A stretch of 64,000 nt of DNA. Origin: Apostichopus japonicus. Taxonomy: Eukaryota; Echinodermata; Holothuroidea; Aspidochirotida; Stichopodidae. The stretch spans positions 35,146,898 to 35,210,897 of the forward strand of contig NC_092577.1 in NCBI RefSeq assembly GCF_037975245.1, given 5' to 3'. Position 1 is the first letter of the stretch. The number at the start of each line of letters is the position of its first letter. The notes beneath the pieces are model-generated. The model was given only the letters and a program-made list of their open reading frames with translations. It searched no databases and was not told the origin of the DNA. Shown here in pieces: positions 46,356-60,800 of this stretch. The position numbers were made by a program, and so were the translations under genes.

Positions 46356-48839
46356 GTAAGTGGTGACTGTGATTACCCGTAGGTCGTGATCTTTGACACT
46401 GAATTTAACCCAATTTTATTTTTTCACTTTTAAAATTTTACAGATAATTAATGGCATAGGTTAAGTGTCACAAAGATTGGTAGGAGTATAACATATTATG
46501 TAGTTTATACCTCTAATTTAAAACACAAAGCAAACACTTCTTGAAATTGCCATTTGGTTGAAGGTAGGAAATCATCCAAAAGTAGCCGCAGATGTTCTGT
46601 TCATTGCCCGGCCATTACGTTTATGGCTGCAGGCCGTTCCAGGTTAATGCAAGGTTTATTTGTGACAACCATCATTAACCTGTAAAGATTGCCAAATGGA
46701 TTAACAAAATTGATTTGCAACGGCTTATTGCCTACTTACAACATTATGTTATTTGGCATTGGCCTATCATTTCTTGGATGACTAAATTGTCATTCAGACT
46801 GGGTGAGAATGTTTTATAGTTTGCACCTCTAAATGCTCAGATGTGGTACTCTCTGGCTTTCTCTGTTGAGAACGACGATCTCAGTTGAATTCTCATTTTG
46901 GTGGGTATCGGGAGAGAACTTGAAGAACTGTAGTGAACGGTATAGTATTTACTAATAAACTTAATATACTGAATAAAATCATCTGATTGAAAAACTCTTC
47001 TTCAGCAATTGGTGGTCATATATTCGGTCATTGTCACCGGGCCCACCCACTGACCGGGCCCATGTAGTTTGCACTGACATCACATCAAGTTAAGTTGCAT
47101 ATTTTCACTGGTTCAAAGATTCAGTGTGTGATGCCTCTGCCCCTTGCCCCCAAGGGCGTATTGAGATGGGGTGGGGGTCGAGGGGCAGAGACGACCACCG
47201 CCACTTTATGGAAATGAGAACAAATAAAAATAACCAGATCTGAATCACACAAAATGCCTGACATTTAGGTATATAGGGTACTGTACAATGAGGCATGTGT
47301 AATGAGCTCAGTTCAACAGAAACTGAATCATATCTGGTGTACCAACTGTAAGGAATGGGTGCTCAATTAAATTTTGAGTTGACAAAATACACACGTACTG
47401 TACCACCAATTGAACTGACAAGCAGTATACTGTACTGTAGATAGCTGGCTGATCTGATCCATTGTGAATGTGTGATAGAATGCAAAGTAGAGAAAATATA
47501 GGCATTCTAAACATGTAGCATTAAATGGGGAGGGGTGGGGAATGGGGTTTGAGGGAGCGATTGAGAAATAAATATTTGGTGGAATTGTAGGGTCAGTTGT
47601 AGAAAATAGGAACTTGACCCACCACCCCAGACAGCCTGAAATCATGCACACATTACTAATGTTTTTAACTTTTAGTTTTTATTATTGAGAAAATATATTA
47701 CTGATTATTAATTAGTGAAACTTATTGATATGCATAACACTTGTTTGAGGCAATAAATGAACTTAGGCCTATCTAAGAGAGTGTCATTCCATAGGTCGAC
47801 TCTATAGGCTTACACAGGTCTCTGTAGTTCATAGGTTGTAGGTGCAGACCTACTTTTCAAAGCCCCCCTCCCCATTTTGTGATCCCAAATCCACCAGACC
47901 TCTGTGATAATGGTCAGTTGAACTCAACAGTTGTGTACGGCACTTTGACCAATACAAAATTTAGACACCCAGAATCCCAGATGATGAAATTATCTAGTGG
48001 GCGGCTTGGGCCAGAGAAATCTCTTTCATTAAACAAAAGGGAGGCAATTGGCAAGAGAAATGATATGCGTTTTGCGACCACTTCTGGTATGAACTACTGA
48101 ATGACCTTGGCAGAGTTGTCAATTTATAGAACCTTTGGCAAAACTTTCCAAATAGTCGTAATCAATGTACTGTAATTATGTTCATTTTAGAATTAGAACA
48201 ATATCCTGTTTCCAATTAGGTAGCGTGAGATACTGATGTGAACTTTTGTGTAAATTTGAGTAACATCCTGCACTTCAGGTGGGCTGTCAGTTAATTGTAA
48301 ACCTCTGTCCACTGGAAAGCACCCCTTGCTGCCTTGCAACAGTCACACGGATATTCAGAGTTCAAAAAGGAAGGGACGACTGCTCCTTTCTCCTCAACTC
48401 TTGGGGCACTTTAAAACTAATTTCTGTGTTCAAATTGTCGCATATTGCGATGGCTGCTGAGGGAATCACTCTCTGGGCCCCTACAGAGGCTGTGCCTTCT
48501 GTTCACTTGCTTTGCCCCTCCCCCATTACAGCAATTGCTGGATCTGTTTTCCCCAGAGGCCCAGATCCTTCTGAGCCCCTTCCCTCTGGATAAAAGTTTG
48601 TTTTTAGTTGACTTTGCCAAAACCTGTTTAAGATGGAGCTCTTAAAAACAAGACTATGGAATCTATGTGCTGGTTAGAAAGTATAGCATAAATTTACTTT
48701 TTTTCTGGTACAACCTGTGAACCCTCTGACTCTTTCCTAGACCCTTCCCTTATCCACTCTCCTCCCCTCACCCACCCTTTGTCGCTTACCCACTCTCCTG
48801 CCCTCACCTGCCTTACAGCAATCATGTAAAGTACTACAG

Positions 48840-48935
48840 TGTGATAACAAAATCCCATAAAAATATGTATTGTGACAATCAAATCTCATAAAAATATTAA
48901 CTGTGTGATGAACGAATCCCATAACAATGTGAATA
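48840..48935. repeat. three-copy tandem repeat, about 32 bp
   Basis: TGTGATAACAAAATCCCATA at 48840 recurs with changes at 48871 and 48904. A two-copy repeat (ACCCACTCTCCTGCCCTCAC type) lies just upstream at about 48752-48812. Confidence 0.7.
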
Positions 48936-49638
48936 GGTATCTGGACAATGTCAATGTAAGTTTAATATCAAATAATCAAGAAAAATTTAACACAATGGAA
49001 ACTGTCTGAACTCTGAAAAGCCTTTTGCATGTCAGTAGTACAGAACAGGAATTTAAGTGCCTGGATTGACATTATCGACATTATCTTTTAGAATGGAATG
49101 AAATCATTAGTCACTTGATTATTAAGTTTCATTTCATGACAAAATCAGCTAATTCTGTCTTTGACTTGAACAAATTCTAATCTTCGTGTAAGCTGAGCTT
49201 CTAGATGACATCATTTGGTGTAGTGTGGTGGGACTGCTGACTGTGAAGAAACCACAAAACTTTCACATCATGACAATCTATTCCATTATCCAACTGATAT
49301 AACTCTTGTTTTGATTGAATGATTACCACAGTTTAAACATCCTTCCTGTCAGTGTCTAGTCTTTTTTTGCTCATAGTACCAATACTACTGTATGGCTGTG
49401 CATTTATGTGTTTGTCTGTCTGTCTATCTCTGTGTCTGTTTTCTGTCCAACTGTGTATATATATATATGTTGGTCCATCTATGTGTCTGTTTGTCCATAT
49501 GTGTCTGTTTTTCAGCATTGTACAGTACAGTACTACTACCATATCTACTGTACCTTATGCCCTTCCATAAAGAGGTGTTCTATTCACCAACATTACCTTT
49601 CCCTAGAGCTGTTTCAACTGTAAGTTAGCATATTTATA

Positions 49639-49860
49639 ATAATAATAATAATACTAGTTAAAATACTGTGGATTTATATAGCACCAAATCAGAGACAAGC
49701 AGTACTGTAGCTGCTCTAGGCGCTTAACAAAACAAGTCAACCGCAAATCAAATGAACAAGTAACGAAGTGAGTCTTTAATGTAGAAAGCTTAGTTACAAA
49801 ATCTGATATGGTCTGGTAGCTGGTTCCACAGATAAAGAGCAGAGTATGCAAAACATCACA
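49639..49860 (-). mobile_element. degenerate CR1-like LINE tail
   Basis: The minus strand shows LYLWNQLPDHIRF-like remnants in shifting frames. The 3' sequence follows as AAGCGCCTAGAGCAGC, GGTGCTATATAAATCC and a TTATTATTATT tail. The order (LWN.LP remnant, GCGC, TATATAA, TTA repeat) matches the other LINE tails here, but the copy is older. Confidence 0.6.
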
Positions 49861-52414
49861 TCAGTATCCATTTTTAAAAAAAAATGTGTTTGGGAAGAGA
49901 AAGTTCTGCCTTGGCAGAGGAAGGAAGACAACTGGTAGGATAATTGGGAGAGAGTAGTTGAGAGATATATTCAGACTGTTCCACATGATGAGCATGGAAA
50001 GTGACTAGGAGTATTTTAAATTTAATTCGGTCGCTAACAGGAAGCTATTGAAGTTCCTTTAAGAGTGGACTTGCATGGCAACCTCTCCTCTTCCTTTTCA
50101 CAATGTGTGCCTCAGAGTTTTGAATTTTCTGAAGTTTCTGTAGAATGTAGGAAGTCGACATGACTAAAATTGAAAATATTTAAGTAAGTGCTGACAAAGC
50201 ATTTGTCTCCAACAGGATTGAAAAGATTTGTAAATATGGGGCAAGAACCGTACGATATTCTTTAAAAGATTTGCCAGCACCCTTTCATGTTACATTTTTG
50301 TGATACAGTAATGGCTTGTTAATATTGGCATATATTGATCGAGGCAGCCTGCTTCGTCCTTCTCGCCGTATGTTGCTTGTCTTGTTGTACTGTGCAAATA
50401 GGTAAGTCCTGTAGTCTCTTTAACAATGTACTATATCCAGTAGGATTTGAAAATTATTGTGTTTATTAGACTAAATGCCTTGGCCTTTGGCAATAAAGCA
50501 CAGCAGGTTGGTAATACTATGGCCCTCCCCCCACAGGAAATGTGCCACCAGATAGTCTGTATTGTGTGGTTGCACAGTAAATGTCAATGCATAGACAGTG
50601 ACTTACTGTCAGTATAGCATTCAGTACTGACACAGTTCACAACAGTGCAAAGTCAAGGAGTGTTTAGCCACATACAGTAGTAGCAACTAATAGGATAGTT
50701 TTGTCCTTTCATCGGGGGAAGGCACTGTTCTGATGCGTACATCACGCATGGATTGGTTTTGGTCCTTCACTCTCCCACTAACTTAACAAGCCATGTGTGA
50801 AACATTTTGTGACAGTGCCTGTTTAGCAAGCGGTTGCAAATAGGTTGCATAGTTGCATTGCATCTGTACAATAAGTTTACACAATAGTGAAATTCCTGTT
50901 GACTGTACTAGCAATGGCCACAGTGGACAGTTGCAGTGAGTGGACATGTGTGACCAGTGACCACTGTAGTGTACATACTGTAACCACACAAATGTAATTA
51001 TGGGCATTCTTGGACATTAACTGTGTAGAGTGTGTTTATATCTAGATCTATTACACTAGGGCAGTTGACTGTGTGGTGATGACATACTGTACGTAGTGTT
51101 ATTCATATCACAAATTAGGGGCCTATCAACCTTAAAAGTATCACTGTAGGAAGGATTCTAATATGCAGGGTGTTAAAAGAATGACTTTCTGAAGAATGTA
51201 GAGCGGCTAAATCTATATACTGTACCGTGTTAAATATTAGTGTGCATAGTGTCAGTAGAACAAGCATTCTATCAATTCCAGGTTGCTATAAATCAATACA
51301 TTGGGAATTGATAAATAATTTTGAACGGTATCATTTATGTGAGTCTTGATTTCCCATATATTCCACTTTTTTAATATTATAAACATAATTTGTTATTCTT
51401 TATCATCAAAGCGATATCAGAAAAGATCAAATTACTGTAGGCTAAAGTTTGCAAATGAATAAATGAAAGAGTGTAAGACATGACGTAAATCTGCTGGATA
51501 TAAAAAATTCCTTCTTTCTTTACTTGAATGACTGATAATCTGGTAATAACTACAGGAGAAAAATGGTTGTATCCACAAAAATATCTTAAAGCTAAGGAGA
51601 GTTATTTAAGATTTGAACATCTCTCCTCCCTTTTCTGTCCCCAGTCTTCTGAATGCACTTTCCCATGTTGAACATGTATACATGCAAAATACTAGACTTG
51701 TTATCATTTCATCTCTGCTCCCCACCCCCCCCCCCCTTACCTCATAACATCTGGGCCTGTGCCCACATTCTCAGGACCATCTAACCTACCATCCATGTCG
51801 TAAACTTACATGGACACTACTTGAAAAAAATCTTTCTGGGAAAATCTACCCTAATTTTTACATTGCAGTGAATTCCTTGCATCAAGCAAGCAACATGCAC
51901 TTAGAAATGATCACAAACATGATAGACAATGGTGTGAATACCAGAAAAGTTACAATTGAATACCACCAATAAACAGTGCAGCTGTAGGGAACAATACAGT
52001 AAATGCTGGATGTACCATACAGTGTTTTGTAGAGAGAGAGGAAAAAAATTAGCTTTGGGATGTCTGTCAGCCATATCTTTTCATGTCCCAGTATAATGCT
52101 TCTGTTGAAAGCCTTTCACTATTTTGTTTGGACAGCTATAGTCAGAAGATAACCTGAAAGAGAAGCTTTAAGTCTTTTTGTCAGAGGTTCTAGTCTTAAA
52201 TTGCAAGACTAACCATACCATGATCCTATTACAATCAAGCTTATCAGTTATATCTTTAAAGCATTCAATTTTACAAGAACAAAGAATCAATGAATTTATG
52301 TTGGAATTTTGTTGCAGTAGCTTGTGCATGCATATACTGTACACTATGCTCAGTATGTATATACTTGTACTGAGGTTTGTCTCAGACTTAAATCATGATG
52401 ATTACAGGAGAGTG

Positions 52415-52760
52415 GGAGACACACATCCAATACTCATTATTGGTCTATTTGGTAGAGATAACTGTCATGAACAACCCCCCCCCCCTCCTCTTGCATACAC
52501 CTCATCCCAACCAGGAGACACACATGATCCAACAATCATTATAGGTCTATGTGATAGAGATAACTATCATGAACCCCCCCCCCTCCCCTCCTGGCAGGCT
52601 ACTGCATCATACCCTATCCCAGTCAGGTTTTAGGAGACACACCCAATAATCATTATTGGTCTATAATTTGATAGAGATAACTGCCACCCCCCCTTGCATC
52701 ACACCTCATCCCAACCAGGAGACACACACCTAATAATCATTATTGGTCTATATTCTGTCG
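52415..52760. repeat. C-run tandem repeat, about 85-119 bp units
   Basis: GGAGACACAC starts at about 52415, 52514, 52633 and 52718. Each is followed by CATTATTGGTCTAT-like sequence, and the first three by AGAGATAACTG, a poly-C run and TGCATCA.. CCTCATCCCAACCAG. Unit spacing varies mostly with the poly-C tracts. A related single copy lies at about 60895-60960. Confidence 0.8.
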
Positions 52761-54894
52761 AATGAAGAACTTCGCCAAACAGCTAAGATTCAAAAGAACA
52801 TTTTGAAGAAATTTGCAGATTTAATGTTCCCTGACATTGTATCAACAAATTCTTGATGAATATGGCATCATTCAGCTACTTGTGCCTCAATTTTTTTTTT
52901 TTTTTTAAGTGATTTTATTTCAATGTTTATGTTCGTAATGGAGATGAATTTTGCAAATTACTGAAACTGAATTTATTGAACCTCTGAACATGCCCAGATA
53001 TTGATTGCATTGGTTTAGCGAAAGAGAATGTAAACTGTTTCAGATCCTAGTGACAACATGACATCGAAGAGTTTACAAAATGGCAGTAGATCACAGACAT
53101 GACTTTTAAACTCATTTATGATGTTCCCAGAAGGAAAAAGATTATTGGTGTTTGGGCAGGGAGAGAGGAAGGGGGGGCAGGAGTTGTTCATCAGAAAGAT
53201 CTCTTCCATATGAGAGCTACAGTATGATGTTTGGGCCTATGTTATGTCCTCTTTCTAAAGTTGGGGGCTTAAGCAGTTTTATAGCTTAAATATTCCTCAT
53301 ACCTGTCATACTGTATATTCACTCCCATTTACCTTGCTCTTACAATGTTTTTATCGACATTCAGTGTCAAATCATCATGTGTGAAATTTTTAAAAGCTCA
53401 TTTCCAATTGGTTACTTTATACTGTTACGACAGTAGGAGAGTGCAATGCTACTAAAGATCCACAACATTATGCGCTGAATCCGCTGATGTCAAACATTGT
53501 AAATCTTATAAATATAAAGTTTTCTCCCATTGGGTTTAAAATGCCTCTCAGTGAATCATTGTCACTTGGAATAGTAAGTTATGACTTTAAATTTCCCATG
53601 TCATTGCCACTTCAAAATAATTGTTTAGCATTTGAAATCCTGTTCAGCCTCCTCGGGGATTCCAAGCCCTGATCTCTGCGCTTCCATTCGAGAAGACATG
53701 GTTTGTGTGAAGGCTTTGAATTATGATAAAAATAAAGCTTTGCATTACATAATTCCCTCTTCCATTTAATGTTAAATGTCTCTTACATATTAATGGGAAA
53801 ATACAAACTGAACAGTTCACTGTACATATTAATAAGGAGGTTCTAAGTGTTGTCTACAGTATTGATTTTTACACTGTAGCACTGCTGTAGAATAATTTGG
53901 ATTCATAAAAGCTCAATGTTAAAGCACTTTCATGCTGCCAGGCTGCCAGCATCAGATATTTGAAACATACATTACTGGACTGGAGTGTCTTTTCTCAGCA
54001 TTGGTTGCACAACTGTATGAACTCGACTTCATTTCATGAATTTGAGACGAGCCGAAAATCAATAAGATAGTACACTCATCGGAAATGAAGGCCCTTTCTT
54101 TGCATGTTGCTCATAAGATGTGTGTGAGTACAGTATGAAAAAGAATGCATCTAGTTTGTGGAGCTCCTATAGAGTAATATTAATGATGGTTAATAGAAAA
54201 CAAAAGAACAACTAGTCATTAATGGTGAAGCTCCTTTCTAGCAACGAGAGCAATAAGAGGAAACAAATTGTGTTGGGGACTGGTAGTGGAAGTGGCCAGT
54301 GGAAGTTTTGATTGTGTATACGCTGAAGGGTAATTCAAATTTCATACTCAAAGCGAAATGTGTACAAATGATTGCAGGTTGGAGCTGGTAGTGGAGTTGG
54401 GATTGGGGTGGGGAGGGGGCTGAGGTTGGGGTCAGGGAGGGTGCACAAATCTATTATGGAATTCAATGGTATGGAATGCGAGAAGGGTCACAATGATGAT
54501 AATTACACAATGATGTCAAAAGTTACCAACGTTGAAAGAGAATACAAAGTACACGTAAGCAAGATGGAGTTATATTTTAATATAAGGTGACATTGATGTT
54601 CAAAGTGCAGTTTGTACCGTTTCCTGTTTGGTTTTATCAGTTTATCACATCATACAGGATGTTTACCATTGATATCAAAAGAACCGTACATGTATTAACA
54701 TCACATTGTGTGCTCAATTTCGTTTTATTGTTGCCTTAATTATATGTTTTTCAAAAATAAACATTTTTATTATCTCAACTTTGGAACAATGAAGAGGTGA
54801 CAAGTCAGCTGTAATGACTGTAAAACTGTAAGCTCCAGAGAGATGAGGTCTTCTTTCAGTTTCTTTCTACCTTTACTATACATCTTCACTTACA

Positions 54895-57800
54895 TGTCTC
54901 CTCACAACCCCTGCACACTCACTGTACCTGGTCTAGAGTGACCTGGTGACCTTGTCACTGACCTCCCCCCACAGTGATGCATCACCTCCTGTCAACCTAC
55001 ACCATACTGTTCTTTCATTCTATCACACTAATTGTCTAGCTATTCTAAATACTGTAGCTTTCAGAGAGTTGTATCAAAGCAGACAAACATTTTCAGAACC
55101 CTGGCCGATTCCTTGCCAACAGTTGACAGTATTTACTATTGCAATTTACAACTACTGTACTGTACAGTTGAGAAGAGTGACGAGACCCGTGTACTGTAAA
55201 GGAGCTACAAAAATATACAATAATCATCTGCAAACCAAACCCATCCATGAGGCTCAAAACACATTACAAAGGAACCCCAGTGTTTCAATTATAAATATGT
55301 TTTTACCTGAACATAGAATAAAGAGCGACAAAAACATGAAATGCACCAAGACATGAGTTCAGAATAATCGGTTAAGAGAACTGTAATACACTGGAATGTA
55401 TAAGTTGCGCAGTGTCTTACCTGTCCTTATTTTCAGTACATCACAAATGTCAGATGGGGCTGTGGGGGGGGGTTGGGCGAGGGGCAGGGGTTGGGTGGTG
55501 CGAGTCGGGGGAGTGCACCAGGGACGCACAAGTAAATGGGGAGGGATACATGACCCTCCATGTCCTCCCTGGCAATGCCACTGCTGGTATTAAGCAACAG
55601 GATTCCTAGACTGAAGCTTTGCAATTCAGATCTATTCAGTGTTATTTTCTTTTTCATGATTACATTCATATTGTGACTGTACTGTGTAAGTTCGGTCATA
55701 TGAAGTGGAAGTGGTGAAGTGAAGTCCTGGAACATCTAAAATGGTTAACAGATGTGGAAAAGAGTTTAATAAGGCTATTTAGAGATGCAAAAAACCAACT
55801 TTGGCCTCTTTAGACGTACTGTGACTGTTGGCGTTCAGGAAAACATGAATTTATTACAGGTGTTTGTCTGTTAGAGAGGTCAGTCCAATGAACAAGATAT
55901 CACACAGGTACTGTACTGTACTGTGTAATGACTGACAATGAAGTACAGATGGTGGTAACATTTGAAGTCACCTGCGGCTGTATTCCCGTCTCCCACTGTA
56001 TACAGTTCTATAGTCCCTGAACTGTTCCCTTAATATCTCCTGTTTATAAATGGCCTTTGGGTCAGACAGGGATTTAGCGGGAAAGGAAACGTAGGGAGTT
56101 CAATTTGGTGTCTGATTGAAGGGTCCAAAGTTGAGGTTTCTGAGTGGATAAAGTAGCCTGGTGGAAATCCCCCCAAATTTGTTGTTTTATTGAGAATGCT
56201 TGGATGTAAAGTCATGACACGTTCTCATTTTTTTGCAGACAGATTAATCACCCTCCATTTCCCTTCAGTGTATTGTCTTGTGAAGGTTATTTTTTCTTTC
56301 CTTTCTGACAACTAGGTACTTTGAAATTGAAGGCACTTTGTATATTGGGCAATGTTGAAAATTTTTCAGACACCAAAGAAAGAAAGAAATACAAGAAGGA
56401 AAAGCAAAATAAATAAAGTTACAAAAAAAAACAAAACATGAACAGCGGTATCACTTGCACAGGAAAAATGACAAAATTTGCTTTTTCCCCCCATGATTCC
56501 ACCCAACCAGTTACCGTAGTTAATTGAATTTACTTCACTCCTCTCTTACTGTACCTGTCTCCTACAACACTAAGGCATATTTCCTAGTCTACCTAGACAT
56601 CACTGGTATAATTTTAGCACTGCGCCCAGGTGACCTCTCCCACAGGTCACCGCGCACTCTCTCTCCCTTCCGAATTTACCATTCCGAAGGAAAACGCATG
56701 TTTTTCGGACTCCGTTTTCACTTACGCCAAACTGACGTTTTCTTGCTGGAATTCTGTTGCTTGTGACCGATTCCACCCAACCAGTTACCGTATGTACGAG
56801 TTAATTGATTCTATTGCAGATCTGTACTGTAGTAAGCAATGGGGTACATGCACAGTGTAGTGGCTGTTACACCTAGTTGAATCTCGCATGATACAACAAC
56901 AATTGTGATGAAAAATGTTAAACCTCTCTCCTCGAGCCCCCCACTCCAACTTTCAGTTAAATCATTCCCTTCCCATCCAGACAGTATCGTAAATAATTTA
57001 GATCCACACTTGCTCATAGATGGATGAAGAAACACCTCCTAATCACTTAGAGATATGAAAGTATTCCCGCTGCTCGAGACGGCAATAAATTTACCTGTCA
57101 TTTATAGCTTTGACTACAGGAAAATAACAGCCGTTAATCACCCCGAGCAGCAGTGGTGACAGAGAGAGGATGAAGTCCTCCCTGTAAAATAGCTTTGGAA
57201 ACTCAAGATTCTGATGATATTAAAATCACTATTCAATGACATTACAAATTACAGTAGGACGACACTCTATACATGCATACAAAATCCTGAAGAATTGACC
57301 TCGCTCCTCACTTACCTGTCTCCCCACAACCTTAGCACCCTCGTTCTACCATGCCTAGAATGAACTGGTAACCTTTAAACAGTGCGCCCTCTTTGACCGT
57401 CCACTTCTGGCCTAAGCCCCTCCTCATTCTACCACCCAAAATCACAAGTTCGTAGGGAAATAACCATTGCTGACCACTGTACGTTAAAGTTATGCAATCT
57501 ACCTCTCTTAAGCATTTGAATTCTGTTTGAAGTGAACGAAACCTCTGTTTATATTAATTTCGTTTGGACTCACTATAATAAAATTTTGGTGAACCTTGTT
57601 TAATACCCAAAGTCAAATCTGGAAAATGCTATGAATACAGAATAAGTATCACTCCTCTCTCGCTGGTCTCATATAGAGATGGCACTCTTCCTACAGTAGC
57701 TCACGATGATGAGGGACCTGAGGTCTGATATAGAGATCTACAGTACATGCACTCCTAAATAACTCCTTTCTACCTACAGTACTGTAGCTCACAGATGATA

Positions 57801-60800
57801 AGGGATGCCTGAGGGTCAAGATCTGAAGAGGTCAAGGTCAATTAAATAGTGATATATATACAGTATTTTTCTTAAACAAAGTCTTGCATTTATTTCAACC
57901 ATTATAACTGAAAGAGGATAGTATTCATAGTCATTATTGTATTCAACAGAACAGTCAAATTTAAACTTCATTTTCAATGTAGTTATTATTTATTCTATAA
58001 AGATTATTATTTTCTGACCTCGGAATTTGGAAGGATACAGTACAGTATGTATCAGGCTCTTCAGCACAGTTTATATAATACTGTAGGTAATTAAGGACAA
58101 CACTGTGAACACAGAACAAATGTCTTGATGGTTATTGCAATACGTGGGTTCGATAAGAAAGGATGTCACAATTCTAGGAACTTTAACTGGTAGAATGAGA
58201 AGTATTGCCATGCCCAGAAGTGACCAGTCATAGGTCATAGGTCATACATGTGTTTAAATAAGTTTAATCCAGGCGAGGTAGAGTGAAAGTGCTGAGATTT
58301 TGAGGGAACAGGTAAGCTCTCTCGCTGATCGCAAACATCCAGTCTCGATAACTTTTGGGATTTAAAATGCTGTTATATCCATTGCACATGTTGCACAGTA
58401 AAATGTTACTGTAGGCATGTCATATACAGTGCATGGAGTGTGACTAATTATTTATTTAAGTAGCTTGCCAGGAAACTGGTTGAAAGTCTGTCCGCTGCCT
58501 ATACCGAAGATTGGTACGATCTTAACGAATCGTGAATGAACCAAAAATACCGTAGGTCTCTGTATCGGCAGGGCATAACAGTTTAAGTGCTATGCTAACT
58601 TAGTACACAGTGTTTGCTACTACTGTAGGTACAGTAGCAGTCTTGAATTAAATTGAAACCTGTGTTTAATTAGGAAACGTTTTCACAGTAGATGGTGAAA
58701 TTATGCCAAATTTACATTATTTTGTTAAAAGTTATGTGAATTTGACAGAAAAGTAAGGGATACTATACTTCACATACAGTAGCAGTTTCTTGCCAACTGT
58801 TGGAAGGAATTCAGTCTGACTAAAATCAATTTTCCTTCCCAAATTATGGAACAGACTACTTACAGTACCTAAATGCATAATTTTATATTGTCTGAGCAGT
58901 TTTTGTCTAATTTATGATTCTAGTTTTTCTTTAGACTAATGGCCTCTTTGAAAATTTAAATGCATGTTTCCTTGCTCTAAGGAGCCCTTTCAATCAAGGA
59001 AATACATGTTCACTTTTCCCCCTCAAACTTGTGTTTATCCCTTGAGCTTTAAACACATTAAAGGTTTAGTAGGTCGTCAAGCACTGCCATTGTGTGTCTC
59101 CCTGAGCCTTTCAGCACTTGTGGTTGATTGCAAAGCTAATGATATTCGTACTTGTATTTTCTCATTAACAAGAAACATTTTCGACGATGTTCCTTATTTG
59201 GTAACTTGAGGTCTCTGTGGCCTCCTGAGGTACTTACAGTTACCATCCTGTCAGACTTTTGAGAAATGGTTCCATTTTTTGTGGATCTTGTTTATAATAT
59301 TAGCTACTGAATCACTAAGTTGACATCTCTGTGTAAGGGCAACTGAAAATGAATTTCTTTCTTTCGATTGCGACAGCTTTTCTCCATTAAACCCACCTGT
59401 TCAGAGTGCATTTAGAATAAGAAACATTGAATCTGCTTCAGAAGTATGTTTTCCGAAATTCTTCAGCAAAGACGTATTGAGACTTTAAGTAAAATCTAAA
59501 CTGTTGTTGAAATGAGGTAGGCAGGATTGGGGGGGGGGAAATGGGGGGTGATCAACTTAACCATGGGGTAAGTGAAGACTACCAAAGAGACAGGAGAAGA
59601 TGACCTTTCTTGAACTGAGCTGGTTGATTGTTATATGTTGTTTTTCTCTGACATTCTTCCTCTCTCTGTTCCACCTACACAGCAGTTGGGCCTGAATAGA
59701 GAAGGTATGTGACCTTTGAACTATGGAAGACTTGGTATAAATTTGAGCAAGTTTCCATGTTTTAAGATGTCAGTTTTCATTTTGAAAATCAAACTATCAG
59801 GAATCAGGTGACAGAAAAAGTTGAGGAGAAAAGCTGTTTGAAGAATGGGAAAGAAACATACATGCCTGGATTTACCTTTAGGGATATGGGGGCATGAGTT
59901 ACTATTAAACTGGCTCTTTGTGCATTCAGTGACATTAATAACAAGTCCTGTGAATTCAATGTTTCCATCAAGTCAGCAATTTTAAGATGCATTGCCATGG
60001 AAACTGCCACTTCATAATAATAGTGCTTTCTATTGCAAAGATATGAAGGAGTCGTTTTGTCCTCACTTTTTCAAATCCTGCCAAGTTTTCTCTAAATCTG
60101 ATATAATTTGTCAAAACTTCAAGATTGCTGAGTAATCATTTATACCCAAATGGACAGGGGATTGATTTTGAGGAACATGAATTTCCTCTAAGTTTGCTCT
60201 ACCTGTCTCCTCACAACATTAGCACTTTTCCTCTACCGTAGTTTTTTTTTTTTTTTTCTTTTATTCTTCTACCATACTTTTCTTCTTACTAGTAAGATTC
60301 TAGTCCTGTATGGTATACCAGGTTTATCGTTTGATTAAAAGACAAAAATGTGTTCATGCACTTTTCCACAATGTTTATCAGCTTCTTGGGAAGTTTATAT
60401 ACAAAAAAAATGTTATTTCCTTGCTTGCAAAATAAAACTTGCAGCCTTCAATCGTGCTAACTATCCAAGTTGAACTTTTCAGTGTCAGCGTATTGTTACC
60501 AATTCCATACATCCTGATTGTGTTGTATGGCAACAGTCGTTATTAAAGTTTATGGTTTGCCCATAAAATTCTGACAAACGGGGCTTGACACCTGGACTGA
60601 CATTATAAGTCTGAAATTGACACCACTGATATGGGTTTTGCAAGATTCATAACAATGTCAACTTGAATGTTCATGTTTCTATGCCTTTATATTACTTCCT
60701 CATCTGAAGGACACAGCAATGCGCCTTCCTTACCCCTGAGGCTACTATTTGTTCTGGTTCTTTTGCAAATCCTGTTCAGAACAGAGGAATTTACTTCACT

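Noticed and set aside
52178-52633. 151-codon open frame
   Set aside because: Its second half is the C-run tandem repeat and its first half shows no motif; the start is not ATG.
54946-55356. 136-codon open frame
   Set aside because: Overlaps a copy of the dispersed repeat, begins with a non-ATG codon, and shows no family motif or splice support.
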